From assembly GCF_020906515.1 (NCBI RefSeq), contig NC_085853.1, positions 496,001 through 560,000 on the forward strand: a stretch of 64,000 nucleotides of DNA, written 5' to 3'. The position numbers and the translations under genes are program-made. The first letter of the stretch is position 1, and the number at the start of each line of letters is the position of its first letter. Below the pieces are notes generated by a model. It was not told where the DNA came from. It did not search any database and saw nothing but the letters and a program-made list of their open reading frames with translations. This document shows, one piece after another, positions 12,082-24,177 of the stretch. Source of the DNA: Vanrija pseudolonga. Taxonomy: Eukaryota; Basidiomycota; Tremellomycetes; Trichosporonales; Trichosporonaceae.

Positions 12082-12914
12082 TTTGGGAGAGTGGTGTGTG
12101 TGGAAGAGATGGAGAGAGGTTGGCAGAAGGCCTTTTGGTGTTACCAGGGGGGTGGTAGGAGGGTGAGGAGGGGGTGCGAGAAAACGGCGCGGAAGGGTAA
12201 GGGGGGAGTTGGGACGTTTTTATCGGGGCAGCGGGTGTCACGGCGTTGCGCGGAAGGGTCGGCTTGGAGGGGGGTTCAGGGGCGGGACTGGCTCGGCCGC
12301 CTGGCAGGCAGCCAGCCATGACGGCGCGCGCGGACGGACAGTGCGTCGCGCGTCCCACCCAGCAGCACGCACTGCCGGACCATCACCCGTCGTGCCGCCT
12401 GCGACTAACTCCGAAAATCCCCGCGCGGTGGCACTTTTTATCCGGCCCCCCGCTTTTATTTCCAACGAAAGGCGGGCCCCAGGATAGCCGGCCGCCTGCC
12501 GTTGCCGCCGGGAACCGTGTCATGACGCAGTGGGGGGTGTGGAGGAGCGGGCAACACGCTGCAACGCAACGTGCAGCACGGTGGCGGGTGCTCATGGTCA
12601 ACAATAGCATCTACTTGCTGCGCACTGCTCGGTATCTTCGTTCAGACGCATGACGCGTCCTCGGCACGGGCCAGGCATCGGTGCTGTCGGTGAGCAGCGC
12701 CGCTGAGGCGGAAGGCAACAAGGCGGCGGCGTCCCCGCTGCCCGTCCATCGCCGACGTCGATCATTTGCCACCAGCACCACCTCCACATGACTGTCAGCA
12801 GAGCTCGACTCGGCCTTCCTCCTCGGCAACTCCCAGCATCATGCCCTCGGATCCGACATACGTCCCACCAACAGAGTCACATTGCCTCGCCAGTCAGCCT
12901 ACGCAAAGTCTAGC
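12082..12914. other. Promoter region of the phosphate carrier gene
   Basis: Directly upstream of the minus-strand phosphate carrier start is a stretch that is CT-rich on the minus strand (12082-12220), a leader-like composition. The rest is mixed sequence with no credible frame. Confidence 0.45.
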
Positions 12915-13280
12915 CTACTGCGCCCCTTTGCCCAGAGCCCGCTTGACCTCAACCCAGTCCTCGTCCCTCGTCTGGCCCTTGAGCGCCGCCCGCACGCGCG
13001 CGAGCTCGCGGCTCGCAATCTCGATGCGCTCGACGATCGCCTCGCGCCGCCCAAACCCGTCGGCGCGGTCCTCGCCCACCGTGTCATCGAGCGCAATGAG
13101 CGAAGTCACCAGCCGCGCCCAGTGCTCCGCGAGCTGCGTCTCGGCCCTGCTGAGTGATTGCTGCGCCGGGTAGTTCGCCGTCGCGAAGGTCTCGGCTGTG
13201 CGCTTGCTTGGCCCGAAGATCAGGACGAGGGCGATGGAGAGGAAGAGGCCGATAAGGGCGAATTCGGGGGGGTTGGCCAT
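12915..13280 (-). CDS. Small single-pass membrane protein, unknown
   Basis: A 121-residue protein without introns. Residues 7-23 (FALIGLFLSIALVLIFG) form a transmembrane anchor at the N-terminus. The rest is charged and predicted helical (AETQLAEHWARLVTSLIALD, VERIEIASRELARVRAAL), so it may form a coiled coil. I do not recognise the family. The start is supported by a TATA-like ATAAATAT about 95 bases upstream (13373-13380). It could be a small ER or mitochondrial membrane protein, but nothing in the sequence decides this. Confidence 0.7.
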   Translation of the reverse strand: MANPPEFALIGLFLSIALVLIFGPSKRTAETFATANYPAQQSLSRAETQLAEHWARLVTSLIALDDTVGEDRADGFGRREAIVERIEIASRELARVRAALKGQTRDEDWVEVKRALGKGAQ

Positions 13281-13372
13281 GGCGGGGGCTTGGGGGTGGG
13301 GGTTGGTGTGCTTGGGCTTGTGCTTGTCGTGCTTGCTGTGCCGTGGGACGTGCCGCTAGTGCTGACACTCTG

Positions 13373-13380
13373 ATATTTAT
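13373..13380 (-). promoter_or_regulatory. TATA-like element of the small membrane protein gene
   Basis: ATAAATAT on the minus strand, about 95 bases before the ATG at 13280, in a GC-rich setting. Confidence 0.4.
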
Positions 13381-13510
13381 GTTGGATGAAGAGTGGATGA
13401 AGTGATCAAGTGCAAGTTGGGCGGATGCGGATTTAATGGCGTGCTATCGCTGACGTGGCGGGATCGACACCGCCACGTCAGCTGACTACCGATCAGCCGC
13501 CACGCCCACA

Positions 13511-13942
13511 TCACTGCACCGCCCGCTGGTATCCCTCGATAAGCTCCACCCGCCCACCGCGGTTCAGGTGAGGCGGTATGACCCTACCGCCGGGGAGGAC
13601 GTCGCGGCCGATGACTGTGCCATTGTCGTTGTCGGCGGCGGCAGGTGCGTGCCGTGCGACGAGGGCCAGGGCGAGGAGGAGGGCTAGCACTGCTGCGGCG
13701 GCCGCGGCGTAGCGTACCAGCTGTGAGGTGGGCTTTGGTGTGTTTTTGCTGTGCTTTGGATCGGTTGGTTGTTGGGGAGTTTGGTGTGTGGAGGGCGCAC
13801 TGGCACTGGCCGAGGGGTTGTCGGGTGGCATGGTGATCGTTGGTACCCTCCGCTGCCGGAGACCTGGGGGTGCCACATCCGCCGACGGTGACGAGGACAT
13901 AGGCATGGTCAGCACCCACTCGTACCCTTCCTCTCTTTCCAT
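13511..13942 (-). CDS. Small Ser/Pro-rich protein with one TM helix, unknown
   Basis: A 143-residue intronless reading frame. Residues 1-75 are polar and rich in Ser, Pro and Thr. A hydrophobic Ala/Leu helix follows (AAAAAAVLALLLALALVA), and about 45 residues lie beyond it (GTVIGRDVLPGGRVIPPHLN). The layout suggests a type II or tail-oriented membrane protein. I do not recognise a family. It lies next to another one-TM gene in the same direction, but the two do not look alike. Confidence 0.6.
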   Translation of the reverse strand: MEREEGYEWVLTMPMSSSPSADVAPPGLRQRRVPTITMPPDNPSASASAPSTHQTPQQPTDPKHSKNTPKPTSQLVRYAAAAAAVLALLLALALVARHAPAAADNDNGTVIGRDVLPGGRVIPPHLNRGGRVELIEGYQRAVQ

Positions 13943-14274
13943 GGTGATGATGTTGGGTTTCGTGCGTCACTTTCACGTAGATTAAGAGTCATTCACAGTA
14001 CCATTAGCATCGCTGCACCCACCACGACCGCCACGTCGACTGCCACGTTCCCCGCCCTGCGCTACTTGCTCGAACTTTCCTTCAATCCCCTCCCCTGACA
14101 TTCCACGCGCCGCATTCATACATAGCAGCTGGGTATACGAGATTTACTGCAGATATACGCAATGTCCACAGAGCATGCGGCAGGCCAGCATGGGGGTATG
14201 AAATACGGCAAAATCGCCTTGTAATAGTGGTCATGAAGGGTCGTGAATCGTAATGTGATGAGGGAGTCCTCGCG
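13943..14274. other. Intergenic region between small protein and kinase genes
   Basis: About 330 bases combining the promoter of the minus-strand small protein and the 3' flank of the minus-strand kinase gene. It is less GC-rich than coding DNA. No further element was recognised. Confidence 0.45.
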
Positions 14275-17200
14275 CTACTTCTTGCGCGAAAACAGCTTGA
14301 AAATATTCTTGGCACGCGAAGTGCTCCCAGTGTCCGACTTGGCTGCGCTGCTGAACACGGATTCCGCTGCCGGCGTGTTGGGGCGCGCGACCGACGAGCG
14401 CGTTGGCGGGCGCGCGGGGCGCGGCAGGGTGGACGCAGCGACGCGACCCTCCGGAATATGGTCGTTGTAATGCACATGGTCGCGCTCCGGCAGAAAAGCG
14501 CGCGCCTTCTTTCGTAGCGAAACCATCGACGAAGGCTTGCCCATTGTCCTTGGAGGGGCGAGGAGGTTTGGAGCTGGCCCACTAGCTGACGTCCAGCCTT
14601 GGCCATACTTCTTGATGCCAGGAACTGACTTGAGACGCTGTGACGCGTCAAACAGCTCGGCCTCGTCGTGATGAACCATCGACTCTTCGGCCTCTTCCAC
14701 CTCGACCTTAGGAGTAGTGGACGCTGCCACTGTGCTGAAGAGACGAAGGTTGGACTCGGACTTGCGCGTGGGGACGCGCCTCGCTGCCGCCGAGCGCAGT
14801 GCTGGCGTCGATGGCGCCGTGCGAAGAGCATGCGACGAGCGCTTGTTGATGACTACAACAGGTCAGCCTGACCCCCTGCCCTGAACACCACACTCACGCG
14901 GCTTGTCCTTGTCGCTCTGGAAGATTCTAAACACCTGCGAGACCGCGGGGCGCTGCTTGAGGCGCGACGACTCGGTGCCTCTGCCATACGTGCCCTTGTC
15001 GGCAATTCTGCCATACGTGCCCTTGTCGGTGGCTCTGCCGTAGGTGCCCTTGTTCGGCGAAGCCGAGCGTCCGTATGTGCCCTTGCTGGGAGACACGGAC
15101 CTGCGTGCCGAGTCTCTAATCGGGACGGTGGAGTACTGCCTGTTGGCATGTGATGGGCGAGGGGTTGTCGGACGGGTGGGGGTTGGGCTGGCTGAGCGCA
15201 GGCGCTGTGCCAAGGTCTCGAGTTCCTCGGGTAGCGTGAACTGTGGGACTGGGGCCGGTCGGCCCTCGGTGTATGCCTTGCGTGCTTCCTCGACGAAGCC
15301 TGGGATAAGCGAAAGTCGGCCGCCTGTCCACTCACGATCCATGTTCTTGACCCAGCTCGCAAGGCGGTCAAGGTTCTCCAGGTGCTCGGTGTCACCACTG
15401 CGCATCACTCCAACGGTGCTTGGCGCAGTCGACTGCTTGGCTGCGACGTGAGTGACTACCACCGAGTTTCGACGTACCTTTGCGCGGAGTTGTGTTCTTG
15501 CCTTCCTGTCCGGGTCCTGGCGACGGCATACCGTCCCTGTTAATCTTGCGCTGGAGCTCGAGACTCATGTCGGCGCTCACAACACGCTTGCTCTGCGTCA
15601 CTCCACTACTGCTGGTGAACGCCGGCTCGGTATCAATGGCAATCTCGAGCATTGGTGCCTTGGAAGTGTGGGTTGGGCGCGTTGGCGTCTGCACCTCGTT
15701 GGCGGCAGTGAACGTGGCAATGGTGCGGGCGGCACGCTGGTTGGCCGCTGACCTCGTTAACAAATGCTCCTCGGTGTCGTCCTCACATCTGGGCGATCTG
15801 AATGTGACATTACGCTCGTCAATCTCGGTGACATCGTCCAGCTTGACAACGGCCTCGCTGCGGCGGTACTCGACTTTGGCCTCCTTGTTAAGACCACGGT
15901 CGAGGCTAACAGTGCGTGGCATTTTGTTGTGTGCCATGCCAGTAGGTGTCGGCGGACGGCGAGTCTTCTCCTCTCTCGGCTTGACGGCTGTGAGTCCCTC
16001 GAGGGAGCGCATGGTCTGGGCCAAGGCCTCTGCCTTCGTGACCGACGTTGGTGACTCGTCGCGCAAGGTTTCACGAAGAGTGCTGGTACGGGCGAGCAGA
16101 GGCTCTGAGCGGCGAATTTCCAGAGGCTTGTTGTGCTTGAGGGCCGTGACCGAGGAGGGACGGACGAGGCTGCTGGGGCGGCGGTCCTTGACCGGGCTGA
16201 GTGCCAGTGAAGAGTCTTCTGTGGACGAATCAGCATGTTGTCTACCAGCTTGGGACTCACCGGCATCGGTGACACGAGGAGGCTTGGCTGAACGGATAAT
16301 CTTGGTAGCTGGGGCGTCAGAACGGCCAGGTCGAGCCACTCACGAGACCCTCTGTCAGGCGTCCCCTCCCTCTGGCGAGGACCAAGCACGGAGCTGTCAC
16401 GCTTCTTGAGGTACTTATCCGGCACCTCGGGCACAGGCTGGATGCCAGCAAGGCCGGCAAGGTCGGTGACCGCCTTGGCGGAGCGAAGCTGGCTCTCGCT
16501 CGCCTGTTGCCTGACCGACTCACCAAGCGCTGGGCTGTCTTGGGCGGTGGCGGGTTTCGTCTTGCGGCGGGCACCGACGTCGCTCTTGACCTTCTTGAGC
16601 TTGCGCTCCTTGTCCTTCTTGACGGCGACGAGCCGCGTGGACGGCGGAGTCTCCTTGGAGGCACCGGCAGCCAGACGAACAAAGCTGGGGGTGGAAACCG
16701 TGGACTCGGCGACGGGAGTAAGCGACTGGTGGTAGTACGCCTGCTGAGCGGAGATGCGGTAGCTGGGGTCGGGGCAAATCATGTAGCGTAACAAGTGCTC
16801 AAGGTCTGTCGTGTGAGCTCACGGGTTTACGAGGTCGAGAGCTTACCTTTGGGAATAGACCAATCACCCATCCAGGTGCCAGCGCGGGTGCGCTCCCAGT
16901 ACACCAAGAGCTCCTCCTTGGTCTCGAAGCTCTCCTCCTCATCCTCTTCAAATGGTGTGCGGCCCACGAGGACTTCGAACATGGTAACCTGAGTGGGTTA
17001 GACAAAACAAGTCTGGAGCGAACTACCCACGCCAAGTGCCCAGATGTCAGACTGACGCTCATCGTGGGGCTGACCACGAGCACGCTGAGGGTCGAGGTAC
17101 TGAAAGGTCAGCAACAACCCTTGGCTACATTCTCACCTCCGGAGTTCCCCAGCTGATGGTGCTGAGGAATGCGCCGCGGCTGCTGGGCTTGTGCTGCTGC

Positions 17201-18666
17201 GCGAAGCCGAAGTCGACGATCACCGGAATGTCGTGGTGGCTGATGAGGATGTTTGCCGGCTTGATGTCGTTGTGGGTGATGCCGCGCTCGTGGAGGTACC
17301 CGACGGCGCTGCACAGTTGGCGGAAGTATGGACGTGCACGTTCATGATCCATCTGCACGGGGATGATGTGCGAGTGGTACGGCATGACAAGGCTGTGGTC
17401 GTCATCAGCGCCACATTCGAACCATCCGCAGTGTGCACTTACAACGCCCAGCTTCTGCTAACAACAAATGCCTCAAAGCGGATAATGCTCGGGTGTGGCT
17501 CGTGCCGTAAGCTCCTGGTAATCTTCATCTCGAGCCAAAGGGAGCGGATGCGCTGCATCGTGACCTGGCCGTCAGCACACTTGCCGACACACAGGCACTC
17601 ACAGCATCCCTGTCCTTGTGCACAACCTTGACGGCGACAACACCAACGCCAAACTTGCCAATGCCACCCGCGGACGTGGTACCAAGGCGGAAGACTGGGT
17701 CCGTTGGCTCCAAGTCACTCTCATCGTACGGCTTGAGCGAGGTCATGTACACCTGGCCCCAGTTGCCGTTGCCCACTTCGGTGTCGAAGCTGAAGCGACC
17801 GCGCACCTGGTCGTCGGAGAGGGCGACAATGTCGTCCAACCCGGGTGCGGTTGAGAAGAGTTGTGCGGCAGCACCGGCCCGGTTGGGCGTCGGCGACGAG
17901 CTGGGTGATGAGGTGGGATACACGGCGCTCGTGTCGGCGGTCGGCACCTCCTCGACGTCGTAAACCGGCGCTGCTTGGACGCCGTTGGCAAACTGGTTGT
18001 ATGACACGAACTCGCTCTCCTCATGGTCGGAGCAGTACGACACGGTGTCGAGCATTGGCGCGATAGCTTGTCTGATAAATGAAGGGTCGAGGATAGCGCT
18101 AGTGTTGGGGTTTTGGTTGGCGTCGTTGCTGTCGCCGTTTGGAGTTGTGTCCATGTTGGACGAGTTGTTGACAGTGATTGAAGCAACAGAGTATTCGAGT
18201 GATGTTGACTGATGATGCACAAACCAGAGTGTCAGTGCGTCGTGCAATGTTTGTTTGTGGCCTCTGTCACTGGGTCACTGGCACCAACTTGGCCCAACGG
18301 CCTTGCCGTCGCCGACGTTACCACGCCAGTCTCACTCACCGCGTCGAGTGACCTGGGAGGTAGCTCAGGGGATGGCGCCTGGGCACGCGCTACAGCACGA
18401 AGCCGCTGTCGAGACCGAGAGTGTTGAATGATGAGTGGGCGAGTTGCGGCCGATGAGCCCGGGCTTGTCATGGCGTTTGCGGCGGTCGCAAACGTCTTTT
18501 TCCGACGAAGGACGGGGACCTTTTCCTTGCTCTGGTGAAAGTAAGGATGAGCCAGTGTCGAGGTGCCGGGTGTGGGATTCTTTCTCGTCGGCTGCCGAGT
18601 GTGAATGGAGGATGAGAAGGAGAGAGATAGGGGCGTAAGGTTGTTGGAGGACGAGGGGGACACCAT
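14275..18666 (-). CDS. Large Ser/Thr protein kinase with long disordered tail
   Basis: Eleven exons, roughly 1,250-1,300 residues. Exon 1 (from ATG 18666) encodes a basic Ser-rich leader. The kinase domain follows: glycine loop GNGNWGQVY, catalytic lysine in VVAVKVVHKD, catalytic loop THNDIKPANIL, metal-binding IVDFGFA, and GTPEYLDP near the APE position. It appears active, but the usual HRD arginine is Asn, which suggests it does not rely on activation-loop phosphorylation in the standard way. The tail (about 800 residues) is basic, Ser/Pro-rich and disordered, with five copies of KGTYGR around 14985-15082, and ends in a basic FKLFSRKK. I do not recognise the subfamily; distant resemblance is to fungal CAMK-like kinases. 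Frame and splice phase carry through all junctions. Confidence 0.82.
14980..15085 (-). repeat. Five in-frame KGTYGR repeats in the kinase tail
   Basis: The minus strand encodes KGTYGR several times at spacings of about 8-10 residues, separated by SASPN, ATD, IAD and similar spacers, with the last copy followed by GTESS. The DNA shows the same repeats as CCGTAxGTGCCCTTGT-like units on the plus strand. A possible phosphorylation or docking array. Confidence 0.75.
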
Positions 18667-20112
18667 GCCGGGCAGGAGGACTTGGCCGTGTGTGTGTGTA
18701 TGAGGGGCTTGGGTGCGCGCGTGTGTGTGTTGGACGTGTGTGTGTTTACTGCCGCGGGGCGCCGGTGCGCCTTAGCCCCGTAGCGACGACGACGATGGCA
18801 ACGGTGATGACGGTGACGACCGAGCGGGGCGCGCGGGCACACGGGCAAGAGGCCAGGGGGGCGACGGACGCGCGGGGGCGCTCTGCAGCGTGGGCGGGGA
18901 GGCGAGCGATGAGCGTGGTCGACGGCTCTTCAAATTTCTTGATGTGCACGACGCCTACAAGGGGTATAAGGCCGCACGACGCACGCCAAAGGACCCAATC
19001 GAGATGGTGGTGTGATGATGGTACGGTGGGCGCAAGTAGAGAGATGAAGAGGGCGAGGTGGCGAGTCAGTTGCCTTTAAAGCGAGGGGGCGTTGATGAGA
19101 GCACGAACAGGTGCTAGTGCAAAGGCGAGAAGAGTGCCCCAGCTCCAAGAAGGTGGGTGACTGGGTCGAGAGAGGACAGACGAGACGATTCGCCGCCGAG
19201 GCTGGAAAAGAAAACATTCGCGCTGGCACTTGCTGGGCATCGGCCCACCCCGCGCTCCCTCTCGCGCTCCCTCTCGGCACGGCCCCCGTGTGTGGACAAA
19301 CACTGCAGCGCTTGCATGTTTGGGCCGTCGAGAAGCACCCCAGTCTGCATGGGTAAACGAGGGTGTGACGAGCACAGGCCGTGTGGCGTCCTTCGTGTCG
19401 CCGTGTGCCCCGGCTTCCTCGCCGCTTGACGGTGTGTGTCCTCGACGCCGAGAGCTGTCAGTTCGTCTGCGAATGTCAAGTGTCAAGTCAACGTTGTGTG
19501 AGTATGCTATCAGATTGAGCCGACTCCGGCTGCTGTGAGTGTGTGAGCGCGGCTGTTACACAACAACAGCACAGCCAAGGCAGGCACAATACAGGCAGGC
19601 ACCCTCCGCATCAGCAATCCAGGGCAATGGCGACACCGTGTCACCATTGCGCGCGACTCGAGCTGGTGGGCAGGTCGCGCGCAGTCGTCACGTCGTCATC
19701 GTCGCGGTGGGCTCGTGTCATGTCTACATTGGGTTCTGTCTGTACAGTGTGTAAGTGGGGTGCCCGGGCCGAAGGGAGAGCAAGCCGAAGCCCGACGAGG
19801 TGTAACGCAGGGCAGAAGGTCGATGCGCAACACTGTGGCTTGAAACCGCGGCGCCCAGTGCGTCCTTGGAGTGGCCCGCCTCGGAGGGAGAATCCTTATT
19901 ACGATGTCTCTTCTGGGATGCTCGGTGCGTCGGGCAACGACTGCAGTCGCTGATGGCCCTGCGAGAGGAGCGTTGTCGCCCGGGGCGTAACCGACCCCGA
20001 TAACAGAGAAGATTCCGAGGGTGCAGGTGACCGCTCGCCCGTAGGGACAGGGCCCACTGTCGCGCGGGTCGGACCCCATCGGGAGGTGTGCTGTTGCCTG
20101 TAAACACATTAG
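18667..20112. other. Long intergenic region upstream of the kinase gene
   Basis: About 1.45 kb holding the kinase promoter and the 3' flank of the CDF gene. There is a GT-rich microsatellite-like stretch at about 18690-18750. Open frames exist on both strands near 19700-20109 but lack protein-like composition or conserved motifs. No RNA gene seen. Confidence 0.5.
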
Positions 20113-21927
20113 CTATTTAGGGTCCACACTGAGCTCCGGCCGGCAGGGTACCCACGGGTTCGAAGATGAGTAGTCAAGGCTGGAGGTGTGAGCGCAGCTA
20201 CACAAAGGTTGACTCACTGAACGTAGGCACGGATGACGCCGTCAAGGTTCTCGAGCATGCACCTGGAGTCAGCTGTACTGGCAGCATTTGTCAGCTCACT
20301 GGATGGTCTCTCCGACGTCGTGGGCGTGGTGGAGAGATGTCGACTGCGGAAGCACAACGTCGACTTCACAGACAAAATCGTCACCGATATGGTACACCTC
20401 GACGTCCGAGATCTCGAGCACGGGGTTGAACCGCGTTACCATGTACAGGACACGCGTGATCTGATCAGGGGATGCTTGTTTGCCCGACACTTCTACGTCA
20501 GCATACTGTCGTCGGTTGCATACGCACAGTTGCTGAAGTTTTCGAAGAGGGTCCTGACCCAGGCGATGATAATGTACAGGGAGAGGACCATACCGCCGAT
20601 AGGGTCAAGGAGCGGCGAGTTGAGCTTCTCTCCAAGCCACGGGAAGGACAGCGACATGACGTTGAGCCACACGTCGTTCTCAGCGTCCTGAGCGAGAGCC
20701 TGCACACCCGAGCTGGGGATGGTCGAGCACCACCACCAGAGCACCGACTTGGTGGCGATCGTGGCCAGCATGGTTGAGAGGCCGATCGTGCTAAGCTCGA
20801 CGGTCTCGGGGCGCTCGTGCCGGAAGACGCGCTGGAAGGACTCGATAAACACTTGGACAAAGGAACAGATCATGACCACGGAGAAGATGAGCTGGGGGTC
20901 AGGGGGGTTCTCTCGGAGGCACTCACCACACCGAGCGGCTCGAAACGTCTCTTGCCGGCAGGGTACAGATGACGGTCGCTCTCCTGTCCCATAGCCCACG
21001 ACGTTCCAAGGATGATAAACGTCGAGAGGAGGTCAAGGGCCGAGTCAATGAGCGACGCCATGAGCGAGATCGAGGAGGAGTACCAGACGGCCACGGCCTT
21101 GACTCCGACGAGCAGGGCGTTCACGATTGTGTTGACTACGGTCAGCGCGTTCATTATTCTCGCTCACTATGCAGCGCAAGCTTGGCCAGCCGCTCGCGTT
21201 TGGCCTGCTTTGACCCCACGAGCGGCGTGCTCTCGTCCGCCGGGGCGGCTTCATCTTCGTCGTCGATGATCACGTCCCCGTCCATTCGCTTCGGACGCAC
21301 ATGCCACGCCGTGTGTCTGCGCTGCCACTCGACGGCGTTGACATACGCCGCGTCGCTGGGGTAGATGCTGCGCAGCGGCGGCGGGCGGAAGCTGCCGGCG
21401 ATAATAGACGGCAGTTCGCCCGACAGTAGCGTGTCCACCTCGGCGTAGTGCTCGTGGATCTCCGCCAGTTTCTCGTAGTACGGCCGGAGCTGGGGGTCAG
21501 TGGCGCTGCGCTCGGGCAACCACCCACCTTCGTGGGAAGCTTGGCAATGTCCTCGCTGGCTACGGGGATGTTCTCAAAGTCTGTAATGCTGCGTTCTTGC
21601 GACGAGATAATCCTGCGGGTGTGAGTGGTGTGGGGAAAGGGGGACCCATGGAGCCGCAGGCCTGGGCCACCGCTCAACTCACCCAAGGTTCTGCACCTGG
21701 TCGAGGGAGAAGCCGCGCTGCAGGCGGTGCCGGCGGAGGGGGTGGGGTTCGAAGGGGGACGGCATCGCGTTCGGTGCGATCTCGGGGTTGCGGTCAATGG
21801 TCATGTCGGTGTGCTGAAGCGCGCGGCTGGCGACAAAGCCGAGCGACGACGCCTGCGGGGCGGCGTTGAAGCCGTTTGAGCCGCCCACGGAGCCCAGGCG
21901 GCGGGGGCTGGCGTTGCGCGATGGCAT
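20113..21927 (-). CDS. Cation diffusion facilitator, Mn-type
   Basis: A proton-coupled divalent metal exporter of the CDF family, about 500 residues in eight exons. The N-terminal 200 residues are cytosolic and include a conserved YYEKLAEIHEHYAEVD segment. Six transmembrane helices follow. TM2 carries SLIDSALDLLST, the DxxxD form that marks the Mn-CDF subgroup rather than the HxxxD of Zn carriers. TM5 has SPLLDPIGGMVLS. The C-terminal domain (VLEISDVEVYHIGDDFVCEV and DGVIRAYVHLDY) is the usual cytosolic metal-sensing fold. The last exon is short: after intron 20217-20180 the protein ends in a Pro/Cys-rich tail at 20113. It is divergent from the Asa1 gene. Confidence 0.88.
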
Positions 21928-22227
21928 GGGAGGCGGGGGTGGGTGACGTTGGAGTGTGTGCGATGGACGGGGCACAAGTGAATCTCTTCGACGACGACCA
22001 TTGCAACGTTTGTCGTCTCGAGCAGCAGGAGAAACCGCCAATCACTTTAGCCCGATCGGGACGGCCGAATTAGAAATTCTAGGCACGGGCATTAGTCTGG
22101 GCATTTCAAGGGGGGAAATCGTAATCACGAGCCGCAGCCGATGACGTCGAGACGAGGGAAGGTGAGTGTGACTTTGGAATGTCCCTTCCCTCCACTTTCC
22201 ACAACCACCACCACCACCACCACCACG
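21928..22227. promoter_or_regulatory. Bidirectional promoter, CDF transporter and Asa1 genes
   Basis: Only 300 bases separate the two start codons, which point away from each other, so both promoters must lie here. A (CCA)n tract at 22201-22226 forms the Asa1 leader. Confidence 0.6.
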
Positions 22228-23647
22228 ATGCCTTCCCCGCCAATACCATTCCACATCCTCCGAGCACATCATGCCCCCATCTCAGCGCTGCACTTTACGC
22301 GGGGGAACACGCACCTCTTCGCAGGCGACCAGGACGGCGTCGTGAGCGTCACAGATCTGGGGGCGCGGCGCGTCGTCGCCAGCTGGGAGGCGCACGACAA
22401 GGGCGTGCTCTCGGTTGGCGAGTGGGACGGCGGTGTGGTGAGGTGAGGAAGCTGAATAGCACCTGACTCCAGCTAACTCTCCAGCCAAGGGCGCGATAAC
22501 AAGATCAACTTCTATGCGCGGGTGCCGAGCGGCCCAAGAGGACAAGGCGCACCGGCCGTGGTCCAGACCATGCCGTCCAACTCGCTCAACTTTTGCCGAT
22601 TCTCTCTCGTGCCGTTGGAGAAGGCGAACGAGGCACTGTTGGCCCTCCCGAATCTTACAGATTCTGAGCTGGTGGGTTCGAGCTGATGCGACGAATGTGA
22701 TGTAGCTGACGCCCCGCCCCAGATCGACATCTATCACGTCCCGAGCCTGAAGCGCCTGCACTCGGCGATCAACTTCGTCCCACGGGCAACCGGGCCCGAC
22801 GCGCCGCGATCAGGGCTGGTCATGTCCCTCCACCTGCACGTGCGTGGGGCGGAGGTGTTCCTGGCCACGGGGTACGAGGACGGCCGCGTCGAGGTGTGGT
22901 CGTGTGCCGTGTCGGCTGTCGAGACAATGTGGGACGGGAGGAAGGGCGTGGAGAAGGGGGAGCAGTTATGGAAGCGGCTTTGGGAGGGCAAGGCGCACAA
23001 CGAGGCTGGTGAGTGGCGTTTGTCGTGGCCCCACTGACTCCAGTCATGGCCATGGCCGTCGATCCGGCGTTTACCCGGGCGTTTACCGTGTCAGCCGACC
23101 ATCTCCTCGGGCGCGTGGACCTGTCTTCCGTGGGTCCAGATGGAGGAGGCGCACCTGACATATGCCCAGATCATCAGCGGCACTGCAGACCCACCGTCTT
23201 CGGCACTGGCGACGTACGCGATGAACCAGATCGGCCACGCCTCACTCGCGACCTCTCACGACGGGCGCGTGGTGGCCGTCGGCGGCTGGGACGGACGGTA
23301 TGTCAACTTCCATTCGTCTATAGCTGACCCTGGGCAGGATACGACTCTTCTCCGCAGCGACGTTCAAGCCGCTCGGCACGCTGTCGTACCATCGCGAGAG
23401 TGTCCAGGCGCTGGCGTTTGCCCAGCCGGCAGCGACGACACTGCCCATCGAGGGGGCCAGCGGCGACGATAACGAGACGGTCGAGCTGGGCGCGGAGAGC
23501 GATAGCGACGACGACGACGACAACGGCGGCGCGGGGGATGCCGCTGGGCCCCGGGACCGGTGGCTCGCGAGTGGCGGTAAAGACCGGCGTATTGCCCTCT
23601 GGGCACTCATGGACTTTGCAGCGGGTGCAAGCGCGGCAGGAAGGTAG
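22228..23647 (+). CDS. ASA1: Asa1-like WD40 protein of the ASTRA/TTT assembly
   Basis: Six exons: 22228-22442, 22485-22671, 22723-23008, 23044-23129, 23170-23297 and 23338-23647, giving 403 residues. WD40 repeats are seen from the start (FHILRAHHAPISALHF, GDQDGVVSVTDL, GRDNKINFYARV) through GYEDGRVEVWS to the final GGKDRRIALWALM. The opening RAHHAPISALHF and the HDKGVLSV segment fit Asa1 (ASTRA-associated protein 1; GNB1L in animals), which works with Tel2-Tti1-Tti2 in maturing PIKK kinases. An acidic insert (DSDDDDDNGGAG) sits before the last blade. The ATG at 22228 begins the conserved part; an in-frame ATG at 22141 would add 29 residues including a poly-Thr run and is less likely. Confidence 0.78.
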
Positions 23648-24177
23648 CAGGAGGCAGACGTACATCACTATGCATGGCATTGGCATTCGCTGTGGCGGGT
23701 GTTCCCAATCGCTCGCTTCTGGCCCCGCCCCGCCCCTCTGCGCCGTCGGACCCACCTCTCCTCCTCCGACCCGCCCCACCACCCACTCGCTCTGCTCGCC
23801 CAGCCTATCACCGCAAAATGCAGCATTCAATGGGGCTAGCCAAGAGATGCGCCGGCGCCGGCGGCTGGCCGCGCCGGCCGTCGCCGCTGGGCACGCACGC
23901 TGCGGACGCGCGCGGGGGTGGCGCCTGGCGGTGTGGCGCATGGCTGATCTCCGCCGTGTGGCGTGGCGGTGGCGTGAGAAGTCGGGTTGGTGGTCACGGG
24001 GTTGTGGGGGAGTGCTCGGGATGGTGTTGGTGGGTCGTGTGCTGTGGCTCGAGCAGAGCTGGGGGTGGGATAAAAGGGGGCAGAGCTGCGTCTTGTGCTG
24101 CTCAAGACTCTCCCCAAGGACAACCAGTACGTCTGTCCCCGTCGCCCGCGCGCCGCGCTCACCCCCTAGCCACAGCA
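23648..24177. other. Promoter region of the first small helical protein
   Basis: About 530 bases with no gene. A clear TATA element (ATAAAAG at about 24070-24076) lies roughly 105 bases before the next ATG. Confidence 0.5.
24070..24076 (+). promoter_or_regulatory. TATA box of the first small helical protein gene
   Basis: ATAAAAG in a G-rich context, about 105 bases upstream of the ATG at 24178. Confidence 0.5.

Noticed and set aside
15392-16409. A 300-codon plus-strand frame across the kinase gene
   Set aside because: It is antisense to well-supported kinase exons and has no motif of its own.
19696-20109. Long open frames on the minus strand after the CDF gene
   Set aside because: The CDF gene has a better final exon (20179-20113) with matching splice signals and family-like ending; the frames beyond have no bias or motif.
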